DNA of 64,000 bases from Nitrospirota bacterium (GTDB taxonomy: Bacteria; Nitrospirota; Thermodesulfovibrionia; Thermodesulfovibrionales; Dissulfurispiraceae). The translations under genes were made by a program, and so were the position numbers. The DNA lies in the NCBI GenBank assembly GCA_004321915.1, contig SCQE01000005.1, positions 1-64,000 on the forward strand, given 5' to 3'. The notes under the pieces were generated by a model. That model saw only the letters and a list, made by a program, of their open reading frames with translations, was not told where the DNA came from and did no database searches. Each line of letters begins with the position of its first letter. Position 1 is the first letter of the stretch. Positions 35,377 through 43,645 of the stretch are shown piece after piece.

Positions 35377-36368
35377 CCCATATTTTCATTGAAATAGTTT
35401 AATTTTTCTTTGTGTTCTTCCGGATGTGAGATAAACCATTCCCACGTTTTCCGCAAGCCGGAGAGCAAATCCGTAACAGGCTCGAACCCCAATGTCCTGC
35501 GCGCCTTTGATATGTCCATTATTCTCCGGGGAGCCCCTGAAGGCTTGGTCGCATCAAACCTGAAATCGAAATCTATAAACGATCGCAAGGCTGTAATAAC
35601 TTCACGGATTGCAGTCCCTTTACCGCTCGCGATGTTGACAAATTCCCCGTCAGTGCCGAAGTATAATGCCCGGATGATGCCTTCGGCAGCGTCGGAGCTG
35701 TATAGAAAATCCCGCACGGCATTCCCGTCACCCCAAACCACCACCGGATTTTCTTTGTGGTAGATGCGCGAAATCAACGCAGGAACGACCATTGCAGTGG
35801 CCTGATCAAAGTTATCGCCCGGACCGTAAATGTTGCCTAATCGCACCAACGAATAACCTCTTATATCGTACTGTTTTTTGTATGCATATATCTGGAGTTC
35901 GGCCATTCTCTTTGCCCAGCCTGCAAAAGCCATAGGTGAGCTTTCTATTCTATAATTCTCTTCCGAAAGAAGCTCGCCTTCCGCATACGCGCCTATAGAA
36001 CTGGCATAGACCAGCTTTTGCACCTTGTTCTGCCTGCTTGCTTCGAGTATGCAGGAACTCATCATCAGTGTAGGCACGAAATGGCTGGCCATTTTCGATG
36101 CGGATGTTTGGACCGTCCCTTGTACCCCGGCAAGATGGCATACAAAGTCCATCCCTCTGGTTACCTCCTTGCAGTAATCGAAGCCTGTAAGGTCTCCGAT
36201 AACATGTTCGGCCCTTTCATGCACCTTCAACCGGTCCAGTGAAACGACTTTCACCGCAGCACCGGCACTGCAAAAGATATCAACAACCTGCCTGCCTATC
36301 AGTCCTGTCCCGCCGGTCACCAGCACATTTTTGCCTGCGAATCCGGTAAGTATTTTATCGTTCAACAT
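35364..36368 (-). CDS. NAD(P)-dependent SDR epimerase/dehydratase-like protein A, catalytic Tyr replaced
   Basis: This extended SDR of 334 residues has VLVTGGTGLIGRQ for the cofactor, YASSIGAY near 121-128, and LVRLGNIYGPGDNF. The YxxxK active site is altered: MAFAGWAKRMAEL has Lys 153, but Ala 149 stands where the catalytic Tyr belongs. Two paralogues nearby show the same loss. The protein could use another residue, bind a sugar without redox chemistry, or do an isomerisation not needing Tyr. The upstream acyltransferase and downstream radical SAM genes suggest a shared sugar substrate. Confidence 0.78.
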   Translation of the reverse strand: MLNDKILTGFAGKNVLVTGGTGLIGRQVVDIFCSAGAAVKVVSLDRLKVHERAEHVIGDLTGFDYCKEVTRGMDFVCHLAGVQGTVQTSASKMASHFVPTLMMSSCILEASRQNKVQKLVYASSIGAYAEGELLSEENYRIESSPMAFAGWAKRMAELQIYAYKKQYDIRGYSLVRLGNIYGPGDNFDQATAMVVPALISRIYHKENPVVVWGDGNAVRDFLYSSDAAEGIIRALYFGTDGEFVNIASGKGTAIREVITALRSFIDFDFRFDATKPSGAPRRIMDISKARRTLGFEPVTDLLSGLRKTWEWFISHPEEHKEKLNYFNENMGCLR

Positions 36369-36391
36369 TGTCTTTCAGCGCCATACGATGC

Positions 36392-37315
36392 TTAATAGTT
36401 GGTCGCATCCGCCTGCCTGAAATACCAGTAATCAAGCGAATAGGGGTTCCCATCAAGTTCTCTCATACTCCTTAAACCAAACTGCGTTTTGGCCCCAATC
36501 GTAAAACCGATACTTGCGCACTCTTCGGCAAGTTCGGTCCCCGGCAAAGCCCATGTTGTAATTACTTTTGCCCCGTCTTTAATAAGCCCGGAACATGCGC
36601 CGTGCAACAAATCAGCCAGCCCATGACGATCATCGGGCGGACACTCCAAGTCCACAATATCCCCAACGCCCGCCCCCCCTTCAGGGGGGTGGAACATCTT
36701 TACCACCGCAAACCTGTACTCGTCCAAGGACAATTTTTGGTACCGGTGATACGGTGATTGCGAGTACCGCCAGTTCCGGAAATCCCTCCCGCACAAAAAC
36801 GCGGTGCGTTGGCCGTGGCTTAAACTTTTAAGAGGGAAAAGCGTACCATGGTCGATCCATTCAGACGAAAGCCCAATCGAACGCACTTTAGCGTGAACGC
36901 TCAATTCCAAGGCAGCGATCGGTGCGGTATAAACAAGACCGAACGCCGCCTTGCACGGTTCGACCGCTTTTTCATTCGAAAAAATGAACACCATATCAAG
37001 GTCGTTGAAAGAACCTATGGCTTTGTCGCCCATTCCTTTAAGCAACCCCTTGCCTCTCCATCCGGCCCCGATGTTGACCCCAGTCATTTGTCCTGCAATC
37101 AAACCGTTGGTGAGAACACGTTTTTGAATGCCGAAGATCCCGGCCAATTCTTCCCCGTCAAAGGCGCCCCAGAAAATAGTGGGGTGGACATTATCGAATA
37201 ACTGCCAACTAAAAAATTCAGGTGGACGCCGGATTTTGTAAAGAGGCCCGATCAACGAAACGACCGCGCCCAAGTCACGTCTGTCTAACGCGCGAAAGGA
37301 AAAACCTTCACCCAC
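36392..37315 (-). CDS. GNAT-like acyltransferase B
   Basis: The 307-residue paralogue of acyltransferase A shares ENVFPT/DNVHPT-type, FGIQKRV, GQMTGVNIGAGWRGKGLLKGM and EPCKAAFGLVY segments. The acetyl-CoA loop RGKGLLKG fits GNAT. The start is GTG 37315 (GTGGGTGAAGG); no ATG is available in frame nearby. Neighbours on both sides are Tyr-less SDR proteins, so it belongs to a repeated SDR-acyltransferase unit. The acyl group and acceptor are unknown. Confidence 0.65.
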   Translation of the reverse strand: MGEGFSFRALDRRDLGAVVSLIGPLYKIRRPPEFFSWQLFDNVHPTIFWGAFDGEELAGIFGIQKRVLTNGLIAGQMTGVNIGAGWRGKGLLKGMGDKAIGSFNDLDMVFIFSNEKAVEPCKAAFGLVYTAPIAALELSVHAKVRSIGLSSEWIDHGTLFPLKSLSHGQRTAFLCGRDFRNWRYSQSPYHRYQKLSLDEYRFAVVKMFHPPEGGAGVGDIVDLECPPDDRHGLADLLHGACSGLIKDGAKVITTWALPGTELAEECASIGFTIGAKTQFGLRSMRELDGNPYSLDYWYFRQADATNY

Positions 37316-37356
37316 ACCGGATACCGTTTGACCATGCCATTTGATTCCATTAATCG

Positions 37357-38346
37357 CTATTTCCGCCCCGACAACAGTCTGTTTTTATACCAAGTCATCG
37401 TCTTCCTCAAGCCCTCCTCCAATGAGGTCTTTGCTTGGAACCCGACAAGCTGTTTTGCGAGCGACGCATCGATCATCCTCTTCGGGATCATTGTGGGTTT
37501 GGTTGCGTCGAAAACAATTTCAGCATCATCGTAGTTGTCCAATCTTAGAAGGGTATCAATAACCTCTTTCACGGAACACGGATGTCCGGCAGAGATATTT
37601 ATCGGCTGGAATTTTTCCAACTTCTCCATTACCAGCAATAACCCGTCAATAAAATCCTGAATGTAAATAAACTCTTTGATGTCGGTCCCGTCGCCCCAGA
37701 CTTCCAGCGGCCTATGCCGCTCGACAACCTTTCGGATAAGGGCCGGTATAACGTGGGAGGTTTCCCAATCGAAATCATCATACTCCCCGAAAATATTGGC
37801 GGGTCTCACGACAAGGGTCGTCATCGGTCTCTTTATTTTAGTCGCATACATCTCGCAGGTAAGCTCATTGAACCGCTTTACCCACCCCGCGATAAAATAT
37901 TTGTGGAAAAACTCATTGGTAACATCAGACTCCTTGACAGGATAATCCGTAAGCGGATAAACAACATTGCTGCTTATCATCAAAAACTTTTTCACGTCCG
38001 CCTCGTATGCCGCCTCCATAATCGATAAATTCATGATTACATTCGGCGTAAGATGGACAAGGGGGGTCTTCTCTATGACAGCCGCCCCCGATGTATTAGC
38101 GGCGCACATGAACAGATAGTCAATACCCTCGACCGCCTTTTTGCAGTCGTCGGCAAGCCGAAGGTCCGCTTTGATATATTGCACACGGGCATCGTTCCAA
38201 ACCGCAGGCTTTTCGTGTAACGTCGCGCGAACATCGGCGCCCGAATCCAAAAGACGTTTTACCAGATTGCTTCCGACGAAGCCTGCGCCGCCGGCCACTA
38301 AAATTTTTTTCCCATCGAAAAAATTACGCGGCACGGGGTTATCCAT
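37357..38346 (-). CDS. NAD(P)-dependent SDR epimerase/dehydratase-like protein B, catalytic Tyr replaced
   Basis: The 329-residue extended SDR has KILVAGGAGFVGSNLV, MISSNVVYPLTDYPVKESD and VVRPANIFGEYDDFD. In the active-site helix FIAGWVKRFNEL, Lys 157 is present but Ala 153 replaces Tyr. The same motif change is in the SDRs at 35364 and 41595. Its ATG overlaps the downstream radical SAM stop region, where the two genes share 8 bases. Epimerase or dehydratase activity is the family default but may not hold here. Confidence 0.78.
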   Translation of the reverse strand: MDNPVPRNFFDGKKILVAGGAGFVGSNLVKRLLDSGADVRATLHEKPAVWNDARVQYIKADLRLADDCKKAVEGIDYLFMCAANTSGAAVIEKTPLVHLTPNVIMNLSIMEAAYEADVKKFLMISSNVVYPLTDYPVKESDVTNEFFHKYFIAGWVKRFNELTCEMYATKIKRPMTTLVVRPANIFGEYDDFDWETSHVIPALIRKVVERHRPLEVWGDGTDIKEFIYIQDFIDGLLLVMEKLEKFQPINISAGHPCSVKEVIDTLLRLDNYDDAEIVFDATKPTMIPKRMIDASLAKQLVGFQAKTSLEEGLRKTMTWYKNRLLSGRK

Positions 38347-39829
38347 TTTCCGGGGGCGAAGGCGCTTGCCCTTTTACGCGGTATGTATGGTGGAACATGC
38401 CCTTGGATTCAAGTTTCTTCTTGACCATAACATCCAGCAATTCATCCACTTTTTTGCGAAAGTCAAACAGCTCTTCCATCGTCAGGTTATAAGGCTTAAG
38501 ATAGAAATTCTTATTCCCTACGACGTGAAAGGCCTCCATTTTCCAGATGTTATCCAAATCGACATTGTTAAGGAACAACCCGTCTTTAAGGGCCTGCTCA
38601 AAAAGCAATGTGCCGGGGAAAGGCATAATATTGTTCACATACGGTTCATCCACATCAATTTCTTTGATCATTTCATATGTTTCCATCAATGTTTCCATTG
38701 TATCTTCAGGCATGCCGATAATGAAAAATGCTTTAACGTATATCTTGTCTTTATACTTTTTGGTGATTCGTACCGCATTTATTATGCTCTCCCGGGACAA
38801 ACGTTTTCCCATGACCTTGTTGCGGATAAAATCAGACCCGCTTTCGATGGCCAACCCGATCCTAGTCAATCCCGCTCCAACCATGGCCTCCATCACCTCA
38901 TCATCGATTGTTGCGGTCGCTACATTAGGGGTCTCGAACTGAAGCTTAAGGTTTCTCTTGTTGATCTCGTTGCAGATTTCCAATACACGGGACTTCTTAA
39001 AAGTAAAATTATCATCGATGAATGAGAAATGACGATGATTATGCTTGTTGTAAAAATACTCTATCTCGTCGACTATGTTATGAACGGACCTATACCGCCA
39101 ACCACGCCCCATTATGTTGACCGCCACACAAAAGTTACAAAGGTTCGGACAACTCCTGCTTGACAGTATAGGGACCGTTGCATTGATCGGCATGTTCCTC
39201 GGGTTAAACCAGCCGGACGTATCATGGTAATAGTCTTTTATGTCAACCAGTTCATAGGCCGGAAACGGAATGCCGTCAAGGTCCTTAATGTAGTGGGTCC
39301 TTTTGGTCGTCACCACCTTGCCGTCCTGCCTATATGTTATTCCTTCGATTTTTTCAATACCTGCCGGATAAAAGCCTTCGCCGCTTTCCAATGTCCCGAC
39401 AAGTTCGACAAGCGATTTCTCACCCTCGCCCAATACAACATAATCTACGGAACCGCAATTTTGTAATATCTGGGCGGAATAAAGCGTAGGATGGATCCCG
39501 CCGATCACAATCGGGATGTCGGGAAATCTTTTCCTTATTTTCTGCGTATATTCCAAAACCACAGGAAAGCTGCCCGAAAACATACAACCTATTCCAATAA
39601 GCCCCGGCTTGCTGTCCGCTATTTTGTCTTCTATAAGAGATTGACAATAGGTGGAGCTGACGCTGTCGTCACCCTTCAGCCATGGTTTGTATACATTAAG
39701 GTCTAATATTTCAGGGCCATGCCCTGCGGCCTTTAAAGCTCCGGCAAGATACAGAAGATTTAGTGGAAGAATGAATTCTTTGTTTACTATCCAGCCCGGA
39801 TAGTGCGGATTAATCAATAATACTTTCAA
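38339..39829 (-). CDS. Cobalamin-binding-type radical SAM protein (rSAM-5)
   Basis: The protein has a B12-like N-terminal domain (VLLINPHYPGWIVNKEFILP, IPIVIGGIHPTLYSAQIL, YVVLGEGEKSLVELV) and a radical SAM core with LSSRSCPNLCNFCVAVN (Cys 227, 231, 234 counted from my start). FIDDNFTFKKSRVLEI and GLAIESGSDFIRNKVMG follow. I chose TTG 39829, which has AAGGAG nine bases upstream; the open frame runs six codons further. It follows the split transketolase and precedes an SDR. It could methylate or rearrange the same sugar. Confidence 0.84.
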   Translation of the reverse strand: MKVLLINPHYPGWIVNKEFILPLNLLYLAGALKAAGHGPEILDLNVYKPWLKGDDSVSSTYCQSLIEDKIADSKPGLIGIGCMFSGSFPVVLEYTQKIRKRFPDIPIVIGGIHPTLYSAQILQNCGSVDYVVLGEGEKSLVELVGTLESGEGFYPAGIEKIEGITYRQDGKVVTTKRTHYIKDLDGIPFPAYELVDIKDYYHDTSGWFNPRNMPINATVPILSSRSCPNLCNFCVAVNIMGRGWRYRSVHNIVDEIEYFYNKHNHRHFSFIDDNFTFKKSRVLEICNEINKRNLKLQFETPNVATATIDDEVMEAMVGAGLTRIGLAIESGSDFIRNKVMGKRLSRESIINAVRITKKYKDKIYVKAFFIIGMPEDTMETLMETYEMIKEIDVDEPYVNNIMPFPGTLLFEQALKDGLFLNNVDLDNIWKMEAFHVVGNKNFYLKPYNLTMEELFDFRKKVDELLDVMVKKKLESKGMFHHTYRVKGQAPSPPENG

Positions 39830-39910
39830 TGTGATCGTCTCCTTCAAAAAGTTGATAGTCTTCGGGCTTTAAATTTCTGGAAACCATACCGGGTTGTTCT
39901 TTTATAGACA

Positions 39911-40777
39911 TCAAAGCAATTTTTTTCGTAACATTTCCTTAATGGAAATTACATCCAGCCCTATGTCCTCTCGAATCGCTTCAAAGGTCCCGTAGGTATC
40001 ACAAAACCGGTCTTTCGGAAGACCGTAATAGGTTGCCGAAAGTCCCGCAGTTTCGCAAACAGCCTCGAATAAGCCAAAGGCGTCGTGAATAATCACAATG
40101 TCCGTGTTCCTGAACTTTTCGATAATTTCTTTATCTATCGGCTTAATAGTGTGGAAATAAACAAGGTTGACCTGCAGGTCTTTACATGCCTCAAAGACAT
40201 TGCCTAGTATCGGGCCGGCTGTCATAACAGTCACTTTTCCGCTGCAATCCTTTAGTATCTCGGCCCTGCCGAATTTGACCGGCAGATCGATGGTGTGAGG
40301 CTTGTCGGACAAACGATAATAAGTGACCTTGCCGTTATCGTACTGGGACCTCAGCAGAACATCCAGTTCCTTGCGCGACCCGGGCTGTATCACTTCGACA
40401 TCCGGCAACATACGCAGGATTGCAAGGTCCGTGTAGGACTGATGTGTAGCGCCGTCCCACGCATAATCGAAAGATGCGCCGCAAGTCACGATATTACCGC
40501 CAAACCGGTTGTAGCACATATCGAGTTTTATCTGCTCATAACTTCGCTCTGTCAGGAACGGGTTGATAGTATGAACAAACGGATAAAATCCTTGGGAGGC
40601 CAGTCCGGCTGACACGCTTATAAGAGTATTTTCACAAATCCCCATATTATAAAACCTATCGGGATACTTGTCTTGAAATTCCTTGAACAGATAAACACTC
40701 ACGTCCCCCAGCACCATCACGAGTTTATCGTCCCCTGCGGACAGGCCCATTACAGTGTCTTTAAACTGTCGTCTCAT
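39911..40777 (-). CDS. Transketolase, C-terminal subunit (pyrimidine plus C domains)
   Basis: This is the C-terminal half of a split transketolase, 288 residues from ATG 40777. It has the family start MRRQFKDTVMGLSAGDDKLV, MGICENTLISVSAGLASQGF with the cofactor-activating Glu, and the C-domain KVTVMTAGPILGNVFEA. ATG 40801 is an alternative; both have ribosome-binding sites. It pairs with the upstream N-terminal subunit and overlaps it by 17 bases, so the two are made together. Transketolase can produce sedoheptulose 7-phosphate, the precursor of the heptose made by HddA and HddC. A two-carbon branching reaction on a keto sugar is the alternative. Confidence 0.85.
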   Translation of the reverse strand: MRRQFKDTVMGLSAGDDKLVMVLGDVSVYLFKEFQDKYPDRFYNMGICENTLISVSAGLASQGFYPFVHTINPFLTERSYEQIKLDMCYNRFGGNIVTCGASFDYAWDGATHQSYTDLAILRMLPDVEVIQPGSRKELDVLLRSQYDNGKVTYYRLSDKPHTIDLPVKFGRAEILKDCSGKVTVMTAGPILGNVFEACKDLQVNLVYFHTIKPIDKEIIEKFRNTDIVIIHDAFGLFEAVCETAGLSATYYGLPKDRFCDTYGTFEAIREDIGLDVISIKEMLRKKLL

Positions 40778-41546
40778 CCAACTCCCGTAATAATATTTCA
40801 TATTCCTGTTCGCAGGGAGATCTCCGGTGCCATTCATAATGGTTGTCAATCATCGTCTTGCACCCAAAACCCTTTTTTGTATCAGCTATGATTACCTTTA
40901 ACGTATCATGCCGGGCAAGATACTCGCTCTTTAGCGCCTCCACATCATGGCCGTTCACTTCGACAACCTCGGCCCCGAACGATCTGAACCGGTCGCCGGG
41001 ATTGCATATCTGCAAGCCCCGCCGGTGAGACATGTTGTTGTCGTACACCACCTTAAGGTTGTTCAGCTTCAAATTCACTGCCACCATTATCGCTTCCCAA
41101 ACAGTCCCCTCGTTCGATTCACCGTCGCCGATGATTACAACAACTCTGCGTTCCGACTTTTGTATTTTAAACGCGAGCGCCATCCCCACGGCAAGCCCTA
41201 TGCCGTGGCCGAGCGAACCGGTAGAGGCCTCCACGCCGCGCACTTTCAGCCTGTCAGCGTGACAACCGAAAACCGATTTAAAGGAACCGAAAGTCTCCAC
41301 GTCTTTTATGTCAAAATATCCGAATTTCGACATTACGACGTATTGGGCAAGCGCGGCATGACCTTTACTCAGTATAAAAATGTCTCTTTCATCCCAAGAC
41401 GGGTTGGCCGGGTCATGTTTCATGGCCTCGTAAAACGCATAAATAGCTTCTATAACGGAAAAACAGGTGGGGATGTGGCCGTGGCCGCTTATTTTCGAAA
41501 TCCTGAGTATGTCTTTCCTTATGTCCTTAAATACCGGTTGCATCAT
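40761..41546 (-). CDS. Transketolase, N-terminal (thiamine diphosphate-binding) subunit
   Basis: The 261-residue protein from ATG 41546 (AGCAGGA upstream) has the transketolase PP domain: SGHGHIPTCFSVIEAIYAFY, GHAALAQYVVM, EASTGSLGHGIGLAVGMAL, and the diphosphate/Mg motif IIGDGESNEGTVWEA ending in DNN. Split transketolases are common in archaea and in secondary sugar loci. It is placed among sugar-nucleotide genes, not pentose-phosphate genes. The subunit stop overlaps the C-terminal partner's start. Confidence 0.87.
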   Translation of the reverse strand: MMQPVFKDIRKDILRISKISGHGHIPTCFSVIEAIYAFYEAMKHDPANPSWDERDIFILSKGHAALAQYVVMSKFGYFDIKDVETFGSFKSVFGCHADRLKVRGVEASTGSLGHGIGLAVGMALAFKIQKSERRVVVIIGDGESNEGTVWEAIMVAVNLKLNNLKVVYDNNMSHRRGLQICNPGDRFRSFGAEVVEVNGHDVEALKSEYLARHDTLKVIIADTKKGFGCKTMIDNHYEWHRRSPCEQEYEILLRELDETTV

Positions 41547-41594
41547 TTTTCCTGCTATGTTACTTTGTCCAAGCCCGTAAACGAACAAACCCCG

Positions 41595-42566
41595 CTATTT
41601 CTTCCAAGTAAGCCTGTTTTCACGCCACCACTCAACGGTCTTGCGTATTCCATCCAACGGCGTAAATTCCGGCTTCCATCCTATCACTTCATTGATCTTC
41701 GAGCAATCCAGTATTCTGGCCTTAGTTGTCGCATGAGAGCTCTCTTTATATATCACCTTCGACGGCTTAAAATCAGCGGCCAAAAGCACAGTATCAACCA
41801 CAGAGCCGACCGTTACCGGCCGGCCATAGCCGAGATTGAATATATCGTACTTTATCTCTACTGCATTATGAAGGGCCAAAACCGCTCCGCCGAAATCCTC
41901 CGAATAGATAACGTCGCGCGTAATATCGGGACTTCCCCACAATTCAAAAGGGTCCATGCCGTCGACCGCTTTCCTTATGATGGCAGGAATGAAGTTAGAT
42001 CTGGCCGGGTCGAATTTCGCAAAAGGTCCGTAAATGTTTGAAGACCGGGCTATCACGATCTCCATGCCGTGCGTTTTGTTCCAGAACCAGCAAAGCTTTT
42101 CGGCGGCCCGCTTGGCCCAAGCCACTCCGGCATAGGTTGGGTGAGGATCTTGGTTAAGATCAAGCATATCCTCCCTAACACTCCCTTCCATGTCTTGATA
42201 GACTGTGGCGCTGGATATATATACGACACGCGCAACCCCGGCATCATGCATCGCTTCCAGCATAAGGGTGTCCATCACAAGGTTGTCGGTCACTTGGTGT
42301 CCTTGATTGACCATTGCCGACGCAATACCTCCGCCGTTGGCAGCAACCATAATGGCTGAACTGCACCCCTTTACCGCTTCTCTGCACCCGTCACGTGTGG
42401 TCAGATCGGCCTTGACCCATGAAACAAGCGGAAACTGCAGACTTGGAGCAGTTCTGTTATAGGTCGCCGTTACAGGTGTGTCCGGCATTTTTTCATGTAT
42501 GGCTTTCAAGACGCTTAACCCGGCAAGACCGCTCGCCCCGGCCACCAAAACTCGATTATTTGCCAT
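41595..42566 (-). CDS. NAD(P)-dependent SDR epimerase/dehydratase-like protein C, catalytic Tyr replaced
   Basis: The 323-residue extended SDR from ATG 42566 has RVLVAGASGLAGLSVL, YISSATVYQDM and IARSSNIYGPFAKFD. The active-site helix TYAGVAWAKRAAEKL keeps Lys 152, but Val 148 replaces the catalytic Tyr; Tyr 145 is three residues away and might partly substitute. It lies directly upstream of the split transketolase. It is paralogous to the SDRs at 35364 and 37357. Confidence 0.78.
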   Translation of the reverse strand: MANNRVLVAGASGLAGLSVLKAIHEKMPDTPVTATYNRTAPSLQFPLVSWVKADLTTRDGCREAVKGCSSAIMVAANGGGIASAMVNQGHQVTDNLVMDTLMLEAMHDAGVARVVYISSATVYQDMEGSVREDMLDLNQDPHPTYAGVAWAKRAAEKLCWFWNKTHGMEIVIARSSNIYGPFAKFDPARSNFIPAIIRKAVDGMDPFELWGSPDITRDVIYSEDFGGAVLALHNAVEIKYDIFNLGYGRPVTVGSVVDTVLLAADFKPSKVIYKESSHATTKARILDCSKINEVIGWKPEFTPLDGIRKTVEWWRENRLTWKK

Positions 42567-42628
42567 CACGTAGTTCCATCTGCATGCTATTTAATTTTAG
42601 CATTTGCCGACACCGGCCTGTAAATACA

Positions 42629-43645
42629 TTATCTGTTTAAAAACACCCTTCCCGATTTTACCCGTTCACGCCAATATTCAAGCAGGTCCTTCATAGTCTT
42701 TTCAAATGGTATCTCCGGTTCCCATCCGGTATGTGCCTTGAACTTTGCCGTATCAGGCACCTGCAAATCGGCATCCAACGGTCTCATCCTTTCCGCATCC
42801 TGCTCGATCTTAATACGGTCTTTATGCGTTGATAATGAAATTAGGAATGCGAGCATGTCTCCCACCGTGCAGGAATATGTGCCCCCGATATTATATGATT
42901 CACCGGGCACGGGATTTACCGTCACCAGCATGTAATAGGCACGCACTGCGTCTCTTACATCAGACCATGTTCTGAGCGATTCGAGATTCCCGGTCTTGAC
43001 CACAGGAGGGATCAATCCATTTTCTATCATGGCTATCTGTTTGGCAAAAGTGGATTCGGCAAATACATCACCCCTGCGGGGACCGGAATGCGTGAACATC
43101 CGTGTTATAACAACCTTCTGCCCGTATGCTTCGGCATGAAATCTTCCAACCAGATCGGTCCCGATTTTGGAAATGGCGTAAGGCGAGGCCGGATGGAAAG
43201 GACAATCCTCGTTTATAGGCAGTTTTTCTCTCGGCACCCTGCCGAAGACTTCAGATGATGAACATACGTGGATGACCGGAGCGATTTCCTTACATCCTCT
43301 TAATGCCTCGAGCAATCGCAAAGTACCGAGGATATTCGTGTCCAGCGTATGAATGGGCGAACTGAAACTCGTCTTCGGATAGCTCTGCGCGGCCAAGTGA
43401 AATACGTAGTCCGGCTTGGCTTCATTTACAGCGTTCTGAAGAGATATAAAGTCGCAAAGGTCTCCATCGATAAAAAAAAGCCTGTCCTTTTTATTCGCGC
43501 GGTCCAGCAAATGCGCCACATTATCCAGAGGACTGCGCCAGCGGCACATGCCGAATATGTCCCAGTCGGTATTTGCCAATAAGAAATCTGCCAGATGTGA
43601 GCCGACCATGCCGGTAATGCCTGTAATAAGGGCTTTTTTCTTCAT
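42629..43645 (-). CDS. GDP-mannose 4,6-dehydratase-like SDR (probable GDP-heptose 4,6-dehydratase)
   Basis: The 338-residue extended SDR has KKALITGITGMVGSHLADFL, VCSSSEVFGRVP and SPYAISKIGTD with the intact YxxxK. GMD signatures SFSSPIHTLDTN and LRTWSDVRDAVRAYYML are present. It removes water from a GDP-sugar to give the 4-keto-6-deoxy form. HddC and HddA in the same island suggest GDP-D-glycero-D-manno-heptose as substrate, as in DmhA of 6-deoxyheptose routes; GDP-mannose is the alternative. The start overlaps the HddC stop (ATGA). Confidence 0.82.
   Translation of the reverse strand: MKKKALITGITGMVGSHLADFLLANTDWDIFGMCRWRSPLDNVAHLLDRANKKDRLFFIDGDLCDFISLQNAVNEAKPDYVFHLAAQSYPKTSFSSPIHTLDTNILGTLRLLEALRGCKEIAPVIHVCSSSEVFGRVPREKLPINEDCPFHPASPYAISKIGTDLVGRFHAEAYGQKVVITRMFTHSGPRRGDVFAESTFAKQIAMIENGLIPPVVKTGNLESLRTWSDVRDAVRAYYMLVTVNPVPGESYNIGGTYSCTVGDMLAFLISLSTHKDRIKIEQDAERMRPLDADLQVPDTAKFKAHTGWEPEIPFEKTMKDLLEYWRERVKSGRVFLNR

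Noticed and set aside
40947-42041. Plus-strand open frame antisense to the transketolase and SDR genes
   Set aside because: The minus-strand proteins carry clear family motifs; the opposite frame does not.
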